Positions 23,718-32,510 of a DNA stretch of 33,462 bases are shown piece after piece. Position 1 is the first letter of the stretch. Every line of letters starts with the position of its first letter. The notes beneath the pieces were generated by a model that saw only the letters and a program-made list of their open reading frames with translations, had not been told where the DNA came from and ran no database searches. The position numbers were made by a program, and so were the translations under genes. The stretch comes from Actinomycetota bacterium (lineage in GTDB: Bacteria; Actinomycetota; Actinomycetes; Streptosporangiales; Streptosporangiaceae): assembly GCA_003168255.1 (NCBI GenBank), contig PMSU01000016.1:1-33462 (forward strand), read 5' to 3'.

Positions 23718-25811
23718 TCAGAACCTGGAGAGGGTGGAGATGAACTTCCTGCCCACGGATCCAATTCCAGTAAGACCGTCGTAACCCGGAGCGGCGGTCA
23801 GGGTCACGTTACGCGTTGCGCAGTTACCCGTTCCGTCGCAGTACGTCTCGGGCCCTGCGTAGTTGATCACTCTGAGGCTCATGACGAACCCGTCGGATGA
23901 ATCGACCGTGTCCGCGTAGTCGACGCGGATAACGGCCGCCGAGTGAGGACTCGCCGGCGGCATGATGTCGTTGAACGCCGCCGGGCTGTCGGTTGAGGCC
24001 TTGTAGATCTCGGGGTTGAGGAAGCCGAGCGATGCGCCCGCAGCCTGGTCAGCATCCGCGATCACGCCGGCCAGCAACGGGGAAGCGAGGCTCGTTCCGC
24101 CTTCCTTGAACTGGTCGTAGTAGACCCCGTCGGGGAACGTCTGAGTCAGGCCGATGAGCATCCCGCTCTGCGCGTCAGCGTCCATCGAGATGTCCGGGAC
24201 GACGCGCAGCGGTACCGGTCCAAAGAGCGATTCGTTACGTAGCGCGAGTGCCTGCGGCACGACTCCGGCCTGGTAGTAGGGCTGGGTGTAGTAGTAGCTC
24301 GTTCCGCCGCCGCCGCCGGCCTGGAAGGCAAGCGCGCCTATCGGGGAGGTCGCGGAGCCGCACGACGTCGTCTCGGATTCGCAGAGAGTCTGCTTGGCCG
24401 TTGACCAGCCGTACTCGGCCTTGCGAGCGTTATGGGAGTTCACCTCGAGAGTGGTCCCCCCGACAGCGGTGATGTACGGGCTGCTCGGCGGGTAGTTCGG
24501 AGCCGCCAGCCCGAAGTCCGCGAAGTTGTCACCGGTGTCGCCGCTGGAGAACAGGACGCTGACGCCGGTGGCATCCGCGAGCATGAACGTGTTGTCGAAC
24601 GCGGTCTTGGTGGAAGCGTCGGTGAGAAGGTCACCGAGGTCATCGCCCCACGAGTCGCTCACGACCGAAGCGCCGCTCGTCACCGCCGTCTGGAGCGCCG
24701 CGAGGAGGCTTGAGTCCTGGCAGTCCTTCGCCCCGACGAACAGGATGTTCGCTCCTGGTGCCATCGCGTGCGAGGACTCCACGTCCAGGGCCTGCTCGTC
24801 ATACCAGCCACTGCCGGCGCACTCAGCCTGGTCGTCGACCTTCGCGGGCTCTGCGTTGATGAACTGGGACGTCAATAGCGGGTGCGAGGGGTCGTTCAGC
24901 CCGGCGTACTCCTGCGCGTCCGCCAGCAGAGTCGGCGAGTCGTATGCGTCGACGATCGCTATCGTGACGCCACTGCCGTCGTTGCCCGCGGCCACGGACT
25001 TGCCCAGTTCGTAACCGCCGCGCAGCTGAGTCGGCTTGTAGCCGCAGATGTCATAAGGCAGCGGCGAGGTGTAGGGCTTGTAGAGCGAGCCCGAGTCCCT
25101 GGTGTCGGTCTTTTGTCCCCAGTACGCCGAGCACAGCTTGGCATTGCGGAATCCCGCGGGCGGCGCCGGCTCCTGAGAGGGCGCGGCTGACCGGACTGCC
25201 GGGGTACTGCCCGCGAGCGCGAGGTCGTTCGTGGCCAGGTACTGGTTGACGCCGACCACGCCCGAGATGGTTCCGGCCAGCGACGACGGGACCGTCATCG
25301 TGCCCTTGACGAGCCGTACCTTCTGCCCGTTCACCTTGTAGTAGCCGAGCTTCACGCCGAATGCGTGCTCCACGCTGCGGGCCGATCCCCCAGCGGACAC
25401 GAACAGGCGGTCCGACGGGACCGACCCGACGGTGAGGCCTTCACTGCGAAGCCACGACTCGGCGCTTGCGACCTCGGCCTTCGTCGGCCCAAACCGCGAC
25501 TCCCACTTCGCATCGGTCAGGTACCGGTGGTACTGGGCCGAGCCCGGGCTCGAGACCGCCCGGACGTACGCCTGCGCGCCCGAAGCGTTTCGCAGCGATA
25601 GCACCAGGTCGAAGCTCACCTGGCTGTTTGCCGCGACGCTCCCGGCTGGGTGCGAGCGCTCCTTGGCGGGCGTCAGCGATCCCCGCAAAGCCATCCGGTG
25701 CGGCGCCGGGGCCGGCTTTGCGGTGGCGCCCGCGGGGCCCGCGGTCGCCCCCATGAAGGATAGGGTCAGCCCTACAGATCCGGTCAAAGCCCACCATCTG
25801 GTAGCTTTCAT
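23718..25811 (-). CDS. Secreted S53 family peptidase (sedolisin type)
   Basis: A 697-residue exported serine-carboxyl endopeptidase, usually active at acid pH. A Sec signal (1-~31, MKATRWWALTGSVGLTLSF, ending AGATA) leads into a pro-domain (~40-195: SFDLVLSLRNASG, YHRYLTDAKWESRFGP, VEHAFGVKLGYY) that is removed on activation. The catalytic domain shows Glu339 and Asp343 in DEQALDVE, the oxyanion Asp425 in SSGDTGD and nucleophile Ser574 in GGTSLASP; the 86-residue Glu-to-Asp spacing is as expected. The C-terminal APGYDGLTGIGSV matches the calcium-site region. Three or more Cys pairs suggest disulfides. ATG at 25811 has GAGG about 7 bases upstream. It is probably monocistronic. Nutrient scavenging is the likely role. 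Confidence 0.94.
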   Translation of the reverse strand: MKATRWWALTGSVGLTLSFMGATAGPAGATAKPAPAPHRMALRGSLTPAKERSHPAGSVAANSQVSFDLVLSLRNASGAQAYVRAVSSPGSAQYHRYLTDAKWESRFGPTKAEVASAESWLRSEGLTVGSVPSDRLFVSAGGSARSVEHAFGVKLGYYKVNGQKVRLVKGTMTVPSSLAGTISGVVGVNQYLATNDLALAGSTPAVRSAAPSQEPAPPAGFRNAKLCSAYWGQKTDTRDSGSLYKPYTSPLPYDICGYKPTQLRGGYELGKSVAAGNDGSGVTIAIVDAYDSPTLLADAQEYAGLNDPSHPLLTSQFINAEPAKVDDQAECAGSGWYDEQALDVESSHAMAPGANILFVGAKDCQDSSLLAALQTAVTSGASVVSDSWGDDLGDLLTDASTKTAFDNTFMLADATGVSVLFSSGDTGDNFADFGLAAPNYPPSSPYITAVGGTTLEVNSHNARKAEYGWSTAKQTLCESETTSCGSATSPIGALAFQAGGGGGTSYYYTQPYYQAGVVPQALALRNESLFGPVPLRVVPDISMDADAQSGMLIGLTQTFPDGVYYDQFKEGGTSLASPLLAGVIADADQAAGASLGFLNPEIYKASTDSPAAFNDIMPPASPHSAAVIRVDYADTVDSSDGFVMSLRVINYAGPETYCDGTGNCATRNVTLTAAPGYDGLTGIGSVGRKFISTLSRF

Positions 25812-26076
25812 GACTTGCCTCTTTCGTGCGTTTTCACCACAGGGGTCTGATTTGTCAGCGGGGTCTGGTCCGGACCCTAGCGACGCCCGCCCGCAAAGAC
25901 AATGGGCCAAACTTGCCTGGCCGCACCTGGATGCCGGTATACGGCGCTAACCGCTCCGCGTCATCTGCGTCGGCTGCCACGTCGCGGAAGGACGCGAGCC
26001 GGAAAAGCGTTAGGCCTACAGGGGCTTCCCGGCCATCCTGGTGCTTGTTCCCTGTACCGCTGTGGAGACTGCAACC

Positions 26077-29000
26077 TTGACGTCCACGCTCGCTGAGCTG
26101 CGAGAGTACCTGCCTGCGCTGATGCCGCGCGATCAGCGCAGGCTCGGCCACCGCGCCGAGCGGGCTGCCGCGCTGCCCGACGCTGGTGCGCGCGAGCGGG
26201 CACTCGAGCGCGTCCGCGCGGAGCTGGCGGCGGCCACTGCCCGGGTAGAAGCGCGCAGGCAAGCCGTTCCCGCGGTCTCCTATCCCGCTGAGCTTCCGGT
26301 CAGCCAGCGCAAGGACGAAATCGCCGAGGCTATCCGGGATAACCAGGTGGTGATCATCGCGGGTGAGACGGGCTCCGGCAAGACCACGCAGCTGCCCAAG
26401 ATCTGCCTCGAGCTCGGCCGCGGCGTCACCGGCCAGATCGGCCACACTCAGCCCCGGCGGATCGCGGCCCGTACCGTGGCGGACCGGATCGCCGCCGAGC
26501 TCGGCACCGCGCTCGGCGGGGTGGTCGGCTACAAGGTGCGGTTCGCCGACACGTCCAGCGACGGCACGCTCATCAAGGTGATGACCGACGGCATCTTGCT
26601 GACGGAATTGCAGCGCGACCGGGAGCTGTTGCGTTACGACACCCTCATCATCGACGAGGCGCACGAGCGCAGCCTGAACGTCGACTTCATCCTCGGTTAC
26701 CTGAAGCAGCTGCTGCCCAGCCGGCCCGGCCTCAAGGTCATCATCACCTCGGCGACCATCGACCCGGACCGGTTTAGCAAGCACTTCTCCGACGCGCCGG
26801 TGATCGAAGTGTCCGGGCGCACGTACCCGGTCGAGGTGCGCTACCGGCCCCTCGCCGACCCGGACAACCCAGATGACGAGCCGAGAGACCAGGTGCAGGG
26901 CATCTGCGACGCCGTTGATGAGCTGGGCGCAGTGGGATCCGGCGACATTCTCGTGTTTCTCAGCGGCGAACGGGAGATCAGGGACACGGCCGAGGCACTG
27001 GCGGACCGGGAGAACCTGGAGGTGCTGCCGCTCTATGCCCGGCTGTCAGCCGCCGAGCAGTACCGGGTTTTCGCCGGCGGCGAAACCAGCAAGCAGGGCC
27101 ACAGGCGGCGCGTGGTGCTGGCCACCAACATCGCCGAAACCTCGCTGACCGTTCCTGGCATCAAGTACGTGATCGACCCGGGTACCGCGCGGATTTCCCG
27201 GTACAGCCACCGGACAAAGGTTCAGCGGCTGCCGATCGAGCCGATTTCCCAGGCGTCGGCAGACCAGCGCAAGGGCCGGTGCGGGCGTACCTCTGACGGC
27301 GTGTGCATCCGGCTCTACAGCGAGCAGGATTTCGCCGCCCGCCCGGAATTCACCGAGCCGGAGATCCTGCGAACCAGCCTTGCCTCGGTCATCTTGCAGA
27401 TGGCGGCGCTCGGCCTCGGCGAGGTCGCGGATTTCCCGTTCGTCGACCCGCCGGAATCGCGAAACATCGCAGACGGCGTCCGCCTGCTGGAAGAGCTCGG
27501 CGCCCTCTCGCCGGGCCAGGGCAAGTCCCGGCTGACCGACGTGGGGCGCAAACTTGCCCGGCTCCCGGTGGACCCGCGCCTTGGCCGGATGATCCTGGAG
27601 GCAGACCGCAACGGATGCGTCGACGAGGTGCTGATCATCACCGCGGCGCTGTCCATCCAGGATCCCAGGGAGCGGCCGACGGAAGCCCGCGATGCGGCCG
27701 ACGCCGTGCACGCGCGCTTCGCCGAGCCGGGGTCCGACTTCCTTGCCCTCCTTACCCTGTGGGATTACCTGCGCGACCAGCAGCGTGAGCTGTCCGGGTC
27801 CGCGTTCCGGCGCATGTGCCGCCGTGAGTACCTGCATTTCCTGCGGGTGCGGGAGTGGCAGGACGTACATGGTCAGCTCCGGCAGGCGATCCGGGAGCTA
27901 GGCATCACCGCCGGGCCGGAGCGTGTCGCCCCGGCAACGGCTAAGGCCGGAACGGCAGAATTCAAAGGCAATTCCTCCCGAACGGCGCAGGCCGAAGGCA
28001 ACACTCGAACAGCAGAGCCCGAGCGGCGCTTCCCTGCGGATGTCGCGGACCGGGTGCACATCTCGCTGCTGGCCGGCCTGCTCTCGCACATCGGTATGCA
28101 GGACATCGGTAAGAAGCAGGCGGCCGACAAGGAGTCCCGCGGAAAGCGGCGCGGCCTGGTGGAGTTCGCCGGCGCGCGCGGTACCCGGTTCGCCCTGTTC
28201 CCCGACTCTTCGCTTGCCAGGAAGCCGCCGCAGTGGGTAATGGCAGCCGAACTGGTCGAGACCTCCCGGCTGTGGGCCCGAACCGCCGCCGGCATCAAAC
28301 CCGAGTGGGCCGAACCGCTGGCCGCGCACCTGGTCCGGCGCACCTATAGCGAGCCGCACTGGGAGGCCAGGCGGGGTGCCGCGGTGGCCTCGGAAAAGGT
28401 AACCCTGTACGGGCTGCCGGTCGTCGCGGCGCGGCGGGTCAACTACGGGACCATCGACCCGGAGGCCGCGCGAGACCTGTTCATCCGGCACGCCCTGGTG
28501 GAAGGCGACTGGCAGACCCGCCACGAGTTCTTCCACCACAACCAGCGCCTGCTCGAAGAAGCCGTGGATCTGGAGCGTAAGGCGAGACGGCGCGGCATCG
28601 TGATCGACGACGCCGCCCTGTTCGATTTCTATGACCGGCGGATACCCGCGGACGTAACGTCGGCCCGGCATTTCGACACCTGGTGGAAGAAGGCGCGAGC
28701 ATCCGCCCCCGGCCTGCTTACCTTCCGCACCGATGATCTCGTCGGTCCGGCCGCCGAAGAGATCCATCCCGCCGACTATCCCGCCAGCTGGGGAGAGCTC
28801 CCGCTGTCGTATGAGTTCGCCCCCGGCCAGCCGGATGACGGCGTGACCGCGGACATCCCGCTGGCGATGCTCAACCAGGTGCAAGGCGATGAGCTCGGCT
28901 GGCAGGTACCCGGCCTGCGCGAGGAACTGGTGACGGAACTGATCCGGTCGCTGCCCAAGCAATTGCGCACCCGCTTCGTGCCCGCCCCGGACACGGCCCG

Positions 29001-30150
29001 CGCCGTCGCGGCCCGGCTGGGATCGGTGCACGGGGACCTGCTGGACGCGCTGGGCGCAGAGCTCGGCCGCATCGGCGGCGTGAAAATCCCGCGGGAGGCG
29101 TGGGATCTGTCCCGGCTGCCCGCGCACCTGAGGATGACGTTCCGCGTGGTCGAGGGAAACCGGGTGCTGGCGAGCGGTAAGGACCTGGACGCGCTCCGAG
29201 AGCAACTGCGGCCCCGGATAGAGGCGGTACTCACCGATGCGGCCAGTGGCATCACCCGCTCCGGGCTCAGGGAGTGGACGTTCGGCTCGATGCCAAAAAT
29301 CTTCAGCCACGGGCAGGTCCGCGCGTACCCGGCGCTGGCCGACGCCGGCGATACGGTGGACGTTCGCTTGTTCGCGACCGAAGCCGAGGCTAGTCATGCG
29401 ATGCGGCGGGGCACGCGCCGGCTGCTGCTGATCGGCGTTCCTTCGGGCGTGCGCTCCATCGCCGGCCGGCTGCCGACCAGCGCCAAGCTCGCCATAAGCC
29501 GACACCCGTACCCCAGCGCCAGTGCCCTGCTCGAAGACTGCGCGGCCTGCGCGGCTGACCACGTGATCGACGAGGCGGGCGGTCCGGCCTGGGATGCCGC
29601 GGGCTTCGCGCGCCTTGTGGAGGCGGCCCGATCGGCGCTGGCCATCGCCACAGCCGACGTGGTGGATAACGTCGCGCAGGCACTTGCGGAGGCGCACAGC
29701 GTGGAGAGCCGGCTCGGCCAGGCCGCCGACCCGGTTGCCGACCCGGCGGCCGGCCGCGCGGCAGCGGTTGCCGACATTCGCTCTCAGCTCTCCGCGCTGA
29801 TCTACCCGGGGTTCATCGCCGAGACCGGCCTCCGCCGCCTGCCCGACCTGGTCCGCTACCTGAAAGCCATCACCTGGAGGCTGGACAAGATGCCGACGGC
29901 GCACGTTCGGGACGGCGAGCGAACGGCGACCGTGCACCGGATCACGGACGCGTACCAGCACGTCATCGCAGGGCTTCGGGAACCGGCGCGGTCCAGTGAC
30001 GATGCTGTCGCGGCCCGCTGGATGATCGAGGAACTGCGCGTCAGCCTCTTCGCCCAGACGCTAGGGACTCCGGCGCCGGTATCGGAGAAGAGGATCCAGG
30101 CGGCGCTGGACCGGCTGGCCGCCGGTGCGGGCCATGGCCACGGCCGCTGA
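26077..30150 (+). CDS. hrpA: ATP-dependent RNA helicase HrpA
   Basis: A 1357-residue DEAH-box helicase acting on RNA, in other bacteria linked to rescue of stalled or collided ribosomes. In order: Walker A GETGSGKT (96-103), DEAH (193-196, in LIIDEAHERSLNVDF), motif III SAT in IITSATIDPDRF, motifs V and VI (NIAETSLTVPGIKYVIDPG, QRKGRCGR), the winged-helix and ratchet region, OB-fold, then the long C-terminal DUF3418 region (from about 760, with SFRPDD-like FRTDDLVG and WSFG-like WTFGSMPKIF). An extra Ala/Thr/Glu-rich stretch (~618-650) sits between the helicase core and the OB region. I chose the TTG at 26077 because GGAG lies 9 bases upstream; GTG at 26041 or 26062 would add residues with no better site. 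Length is normal. Confidence 0.95.
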   Translation: MTSTLAELREYLPALMPRDQRRLGHRAERAAALPDAGARERALERVRAELAAATARVEARRQAVPAVSYPAELPVSQRKDEIAEAIRDNQVVIIAGETGSGKTTQLPKICLELGRGVTGQIGHTQPRRIAARTVADRIAAELGTALGGVVGYKVRFADTSSDGTLIKVMTDGILLTELQRDRELLRYDTLIIDEAHERSLNVDFILGYLKQLLPSRPGLKVIITSATIDPDRFSKHFSDAPVIEVSGRTYPVEVRYRPLADPDNPDDEPRDQVQGICDAVDELGAVGSGDILVFLSGEREIRDTAEALADRENLEVLPLYARLSAAEQYRVFAGGETSKQGHRRRVVLATNIAETSLTVPGIKYVIDPGTARISRYSHRTKVQRLPIEPISQASADQRKGRCGRTSDGVCIRLYSEQDFAARPEFTEPEILRTSLASVILQMAALGLGEVADFPFVDPPESRNIADGVRLLEELGALSPGQGKSRLTDVGRKLARLPVDPRLGRMILEADRNGCVDEVLIITAALSIQDPRERPTEARDAADAVHARFAEPGSDFLALLTLWDYLRDQQRELSGSAFRRMCRREYLHFLRVREWQDVHGQLRQAIRELGITAGPERVAPATAKAGTAEFKGNSSRTAQAEGNTRTAEPERRFPADVADRVHISLLAGLLSHIGMQDIGKKQAADKESRGKRRGLVEFAGARGTRFALFPDSSLARKPPQWVMAAELVETSRLWARTAAGIKPEWAEPLAAHLVRRTYSEPHWEARRGAAVASEKVTLYGLPVVAARRVNYGTIDPEAARDLFIRHALVEGDWQTRHEFFHHNQRLLEEAVDLERKARRRGIVIDDAALFDFYDRRIPADVTSARHFDTWWKKARASAPGLLTFRTDDLVGPAAEEIHPADYPASWGELPLSYEFAPGQPDDGVTADIPLAMLNQVQGDELGWQVPGLREELVTELIRSLPKQLRTRFVPAPDTARAVAARLGSVHGDLLDALGAELGRIGGVKIPREAWDLSRLPAHLRMTFRVVEGNRVLASGKDLDALREQLRPRIEAVLTDAASGITRSGLREWTFGSMPKIFSHGQVRAYPALADAGDTVDVRLFATEAEASHAMRRGTRRLLLIGVPSGVRSIAGRLPTSAKLAISRHPYPSASALLEDCAACAADHVIDEAGGPAWDAAGFARLVEAARSALAIATADVVDNVAQALAEAHSVESRLGQAADPVADPAAGRAAAVADIRSQLSALIYPGFIAETGLRRLPDLVRYLKAITWRLDKMPTAHVRDGERTATVHRITDAYQHVIAGLREPARSSDDAVAARWMIEELRVSLFAQTLGTPAPVSEKRIQAALDRLAAGAGHGHGR

Positions 30151-30195
30151 CGGGCAGAGGGACTGCGGACATATGCATCTCCAGCCTGACGTACA

Positions 30196-30555
30196 GTGAC
30201 CGCCGTGAGCCCGCGCCGAGCCCGCCGCCTGCCCGATAGCGTCCCGCGTAAGGGACGCGGCGGAGCCGTCCGCGCTCCTGACGGCGACGCCGACGGGGAG
30301 CGTCCCGCGGTCCCGGTCGGCCCCGAGCGCAGAGAGTCGTGGCCGGACGGGGACTGGGTGGTCCGGCTGGTTCCCGGGGCCGGCCCGGGCAAGTCATATC
30401 GTTGTCCTGGCTGCGACCAGGAAATCCCGGCCGGCACGCCGCACCTGGTCGCCTGGCCAGCCCTGACACCGGGACTTGAGCAACGCAGGCACTGGCACCG
30501 GGCCTGCTGGCAGCGGCGGCTGCACCGCAGGCCAGGGATACGCAGGCCAAGGTAA
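30196..30555 (+). CDS. Small Cys/His-rich conserved hypothetical protein
   Basis: A 119-residue basic protein. The N-terminal half is Arg/Pro/Gly-rich and probably disordered. The C-terminal half has WPDGDWVVRLVPGAGPGKSY cut as DWVVRLVPG, then CPGCDQEI, TPHLVAW and HWHRACW, giving C-x2-C and H-x4-C-like pairs that could bind zinc. Similar proteins occur widely in actinobacteria beside RNA- or lipid-related genes and are sometimes labelled ATP/GTP-binding, a label with no support in this sequence. GTG at 30196 or at 30205 could be the start; neither has a clear ribosome site. It follows hrpA by 45 bases on the same strand and precedes a hydrolase gene. Function unknown. Confidence 0.7.
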   Translation: MTAVSPRRARRLPDSVPRKGRGGAVRAPDGDADGERPAVPVGPERRESWPDGDWVVRLVPGAGPGKSYRCPGCDQEIPAGTPHLVAWPALTPGLEQRRHWHRACWQRRLHRRPGIRRPR

Positions 30556-30628
30556 GGGCGGCAGGCAACCGCGGCGGGATCCGTCCGCGGCCAGAGCGCA
30601 AGAGAAGCGGAGGACCGGTGACCAGACA

Positions 30629-31354
30629 TTGACCGAGATCAGGGCCGCGACCATCCTCCCGGCCAGGCGCGAGCCCATTACCCTGCGGACCTCTGATGGC
30701 CTGAGCCTGGTTGGCGAGCTTGCGCTGCCCGCCGGCCGTGACCCGGTCGCCACGCTTATCTGCCTGCATCCGCTCCCCACGTACGGCGGGATGATGGACA
30801 GCCACGTGTTGCGCAAGGCCTCCTACCGACTGCCCGCGCTGGCGGATCTGGCCGTGCTCAGGTTCAATACCCGCGGCTCTTCGTCCGTGCACGGAACCAG
30901 CGAGGGAGAATTCGGCGGCGGCGAAACCGAACGCTACGACGTGGCCGCGGCGATCGCGTACTGCGTCGCGGCGGGGCTGCCGAGGCTGTGGCTGGTTGGC
31001 TGGTCGTTCGGCACGGAGCTGGCGCTGACGTGGGGGAATGACCCGGCCGTAGAAGGAGCCATCCTGCTCTCGCCGCCGCTCCGCCGGGCCGGCGACGCGG
31101 AGCTTGACGCCTGGGCGGCTTCGGGGCGGGCGCTGACCGCCCTGGTACCCGAACTCGATGATTACCTACAGCCGGAGGAGGCGAAGCGCAGGTTCGCGCG
31201 GGTGCCGCAGGCGGATGTCATCGCAGTGGACCGGGCGAAGCACCTTTGGGTAGGCGAGCCGTACGTGCGTATTGTGCTGAACGAGATCGTGCGCAGGATC
31301 AACCCGGCCGCCTGGCCGCTGCCGACCGAGTGGAAGGAATCCGATGAGCGCTAG
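30629..31354 (+). CDS. Alpha/beta hydrolase
   Basis: A protein of about 241 residues with an alpha/beta-hydrolase fold. Seen are [10 protein letters not shown] and [13 protein letters not shown] (oxyanion region), [20 protein letters not shown], the nucleophile elbow [10 protein letters not shown] (Ser) and a late [18 protein letters not shown], with His in AKHLW as the probable catalytic base. It resembles small dienelactone-hydrolase/YfhR-like serine hydrolases that lack a lid; the substrate is unknown. The start is uncertain: TTG at 30629 fits the domain, but GGAGG at 30609-30613 is far from it, and the frame stays open back to 30476. The 3' end overlaps the SDR gene by 11 bases, so the two are translated from one message. 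Confidence 0.82.
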   Translation: MTEIRAATILPARREPITLRTSDGLSLVGELALPAGRDPVATLICLHPLPTYGGMMDSHVLRKASYRLPALADLAVLRFNTRGSSSVHGTSEGEFGGGETERYDVAAAIAYCVAAGLPRLWLVGWSFGTELALTWGNDPAVEGAILLSPPLRRAGDAELDAWAASGRALTALVPELDDYLQPEEAKRRFARVPQADVIAVDRAKHLWVGEPYVRIVLNEIVRRINPAAWPLPTEWKESDER

Positions 31355-32114
31355 CCCCTTCGACCTGACCGGCAAGACCGCATTCGTCACGGGGGCCTCG
31401 CGGGGGATCGGCCGCGCGGTGGCCATTGCGATGGCCGCCGCGGGAGCGGATCTCGCGCTGGTCGCGCGCAGCGAGGAAGGCCTGGCCGAGACGGCGCGTT
31501 CGGTCACCGAGCACGGCAGGAAGGCGTTTGTGATCCCGGCCGACGTGACCAGCGCGGAGGCGGTCGCGGCCGCCGTGGCGGCGGCGATCGAACAGCTCGG
31601 TCACATTGACATCGTGGTGAACAACGCGGGCGGCACCAACTTCATGGTCCCCTTCACCGAGATGCGGCTGACTGGCTGGGACAAGATCATGAAGCTGAAC
31701 GTGACCTCGACGGTCTACGTCTGCCATGCGGTCGCCGGGCACTTGCTCGAACGCGGTACCGGCTCGGTCATCAACGTCGCGTCGGTTGGCGGCCTGCTCG
31801 GCGCGCCGCTGATCTCCCCATACGGCGCGGCCAAGGCAGGGGTTATCTCACTGACAAAGTCGCTCGCCATCGAGTGGGCGGCACGGGGGGTGCGGGTCAA
31901 CGCGCTGTGCCCCGGCTGGACCGCTACCGACCTCAACCGCAACCTGTGGGACGACGACTCAGGCGGCATGGCGACGGTGGCGACGGTGCCGATGCAGCGG
32001 TGGGGCCAGCCAGCGGAGATGGCCGGGCCGGCCGTGTTCCTGGCCAGCGACGCGTCGTCGTACATAACCGGCCAGACGCTCGTGGTAGACGGCGGCCAGA
32101 CGGTGATGCCCTAA
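31344..32114 (+). CDS. Short-chain dehydrogenase/reductase
   Basis: A 256-residue classical SDR oxidoreductase. The NAD(P) motif TGASRGIG lies at about 17-24, DVT at 68-70, NNAGG at 93-97 and the catalytic Ser-Tyr-x3-Lys set in VINVASVGG and SPYGAAKAG. The C-terminal end [16 protein letters not shown] is typical of the family. Arg in the VARSEEG turn suggests NADPH preference, by rule of thumb only. Many such enzymes are labelled glucose 1-dehydrogenase or 3-oxoacyl-ACP reductase; the substrate cannot be assigned. AAGGA precedes the ATG at 31344. The gene overlaps the upstream hydrolase by 11 bases, so hydrolysis and oxidation or reduction may be consecutive steps on one compound. Confidence 0.94.
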   Translation: MSASPFDLTGKTAFVTGASRGIGRAVAIAMAAAGADLALVARSEEGLAETARSVTEHGRKAFVIPADVTSAEAVAAAVAAAIEQLGHIDIVVNNAGGTNFMVPFTEMRLTGWDKIMKLNVTSTVYVCHAVAGHLLERGTGSVINVASVGGLLGAPLISPYGAAKAGVISLTKSLAIEWAARGVRVNALCPGWTATDLNRNLWDDDSGGMATVATVPMQRWGQPAEMAGPAVFLASDASSYITGQTLVVDGGQTVMP

Positions 32115-32148
32115 CCCCTCCCGCTTCCCGCTTCCCGTCTCATGATCG

Positions 32149-32281
32149 TGAATGCCCCTTCGGCCTGCTGCAGCATCGACGCTGGCGGGCGCGCGCCACA
32201 GCGGAGGCTTGCAACGTAAAGGGGAACTTCCCCGGACACGCTGGCTGGTGTCGCCGGTATCTGTCGCGGGAGGGGCGTTCA
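32149..32281. repeat. Inverted-repeat-flanked intergenic segment
   Basis: TGAATGCCCCT (32149-32159) and AGGGGCGTTCA (32271-32281) are inverted with one mismatch and bound a ~130-base stretch after the SDR stop. Inside is a 13-bp palindrome, GGGGAACTTCCCC (about 32221-32233). This borders the dispersed repeat and may belong to a composite element. No gene is evident in 32115-32510. Confidence 0.4.
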
Positions 32282-32298
32282 TGCCCCTGAAGAGACGT

Positions 32299-32458
32299 GG
32301 ATGCGGCAGAGCCCCCCACCAGTGGTAGGTAACGCCGCATTCATGCCTGGCCCTGGCCTCTGCGCATCCCGTCATGCGTCCCCGGCGGTCACTTCCCGCA
32401 TCGTCTGCCCCAGGTATCCCTCCCGGCCTCACCCCGCCAGAGATCGACGCCGATCTGC
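32299..32458 (+). repeat. 160-bp dispersed repeat, copy B
   Basis: Inverted partner of 11231-11390, gapless over 160 bases. Stem 1 pairs 32299-32307 with 32334-32342 (9 bp with one wobble). Stem 2 pairs ATGCCTGG (32343-32350) with CCAGGTAT (32410-32417). The differences from copy A fall so that both stems persist. It ends just before the possible upstream ATG (32460) of the LanC-like gene, so it could also act as a leader element for that gene. Confidence 0.8.
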
Positions 32459-32510
32459 CATGCGCCCGTGGGCGTCACGGCGGCCAAAGGCAGGCTTTCG
32501 GTGTCATGAG

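Noticed and set aside
25855..26784. 309-residue minus-strand frame over the hrpA start
   Set aside because: Overlaps the helicase N-terminal coding region in antisense; no recognisable domain.
27898..29961. 687-residue minus-strand frame inside hrpA
   Set aside because: Fully antisense to a clear helicase gene and of shadow-like composition.
11231..32458. 21-kb composite transposon bounded by the inverted 160-bp repeats
   Set aside because: The enclosed genes are ordinary chromosomal genes including nucS and hrpA, no transposase is present, and the copies differ at nearly one base in five.
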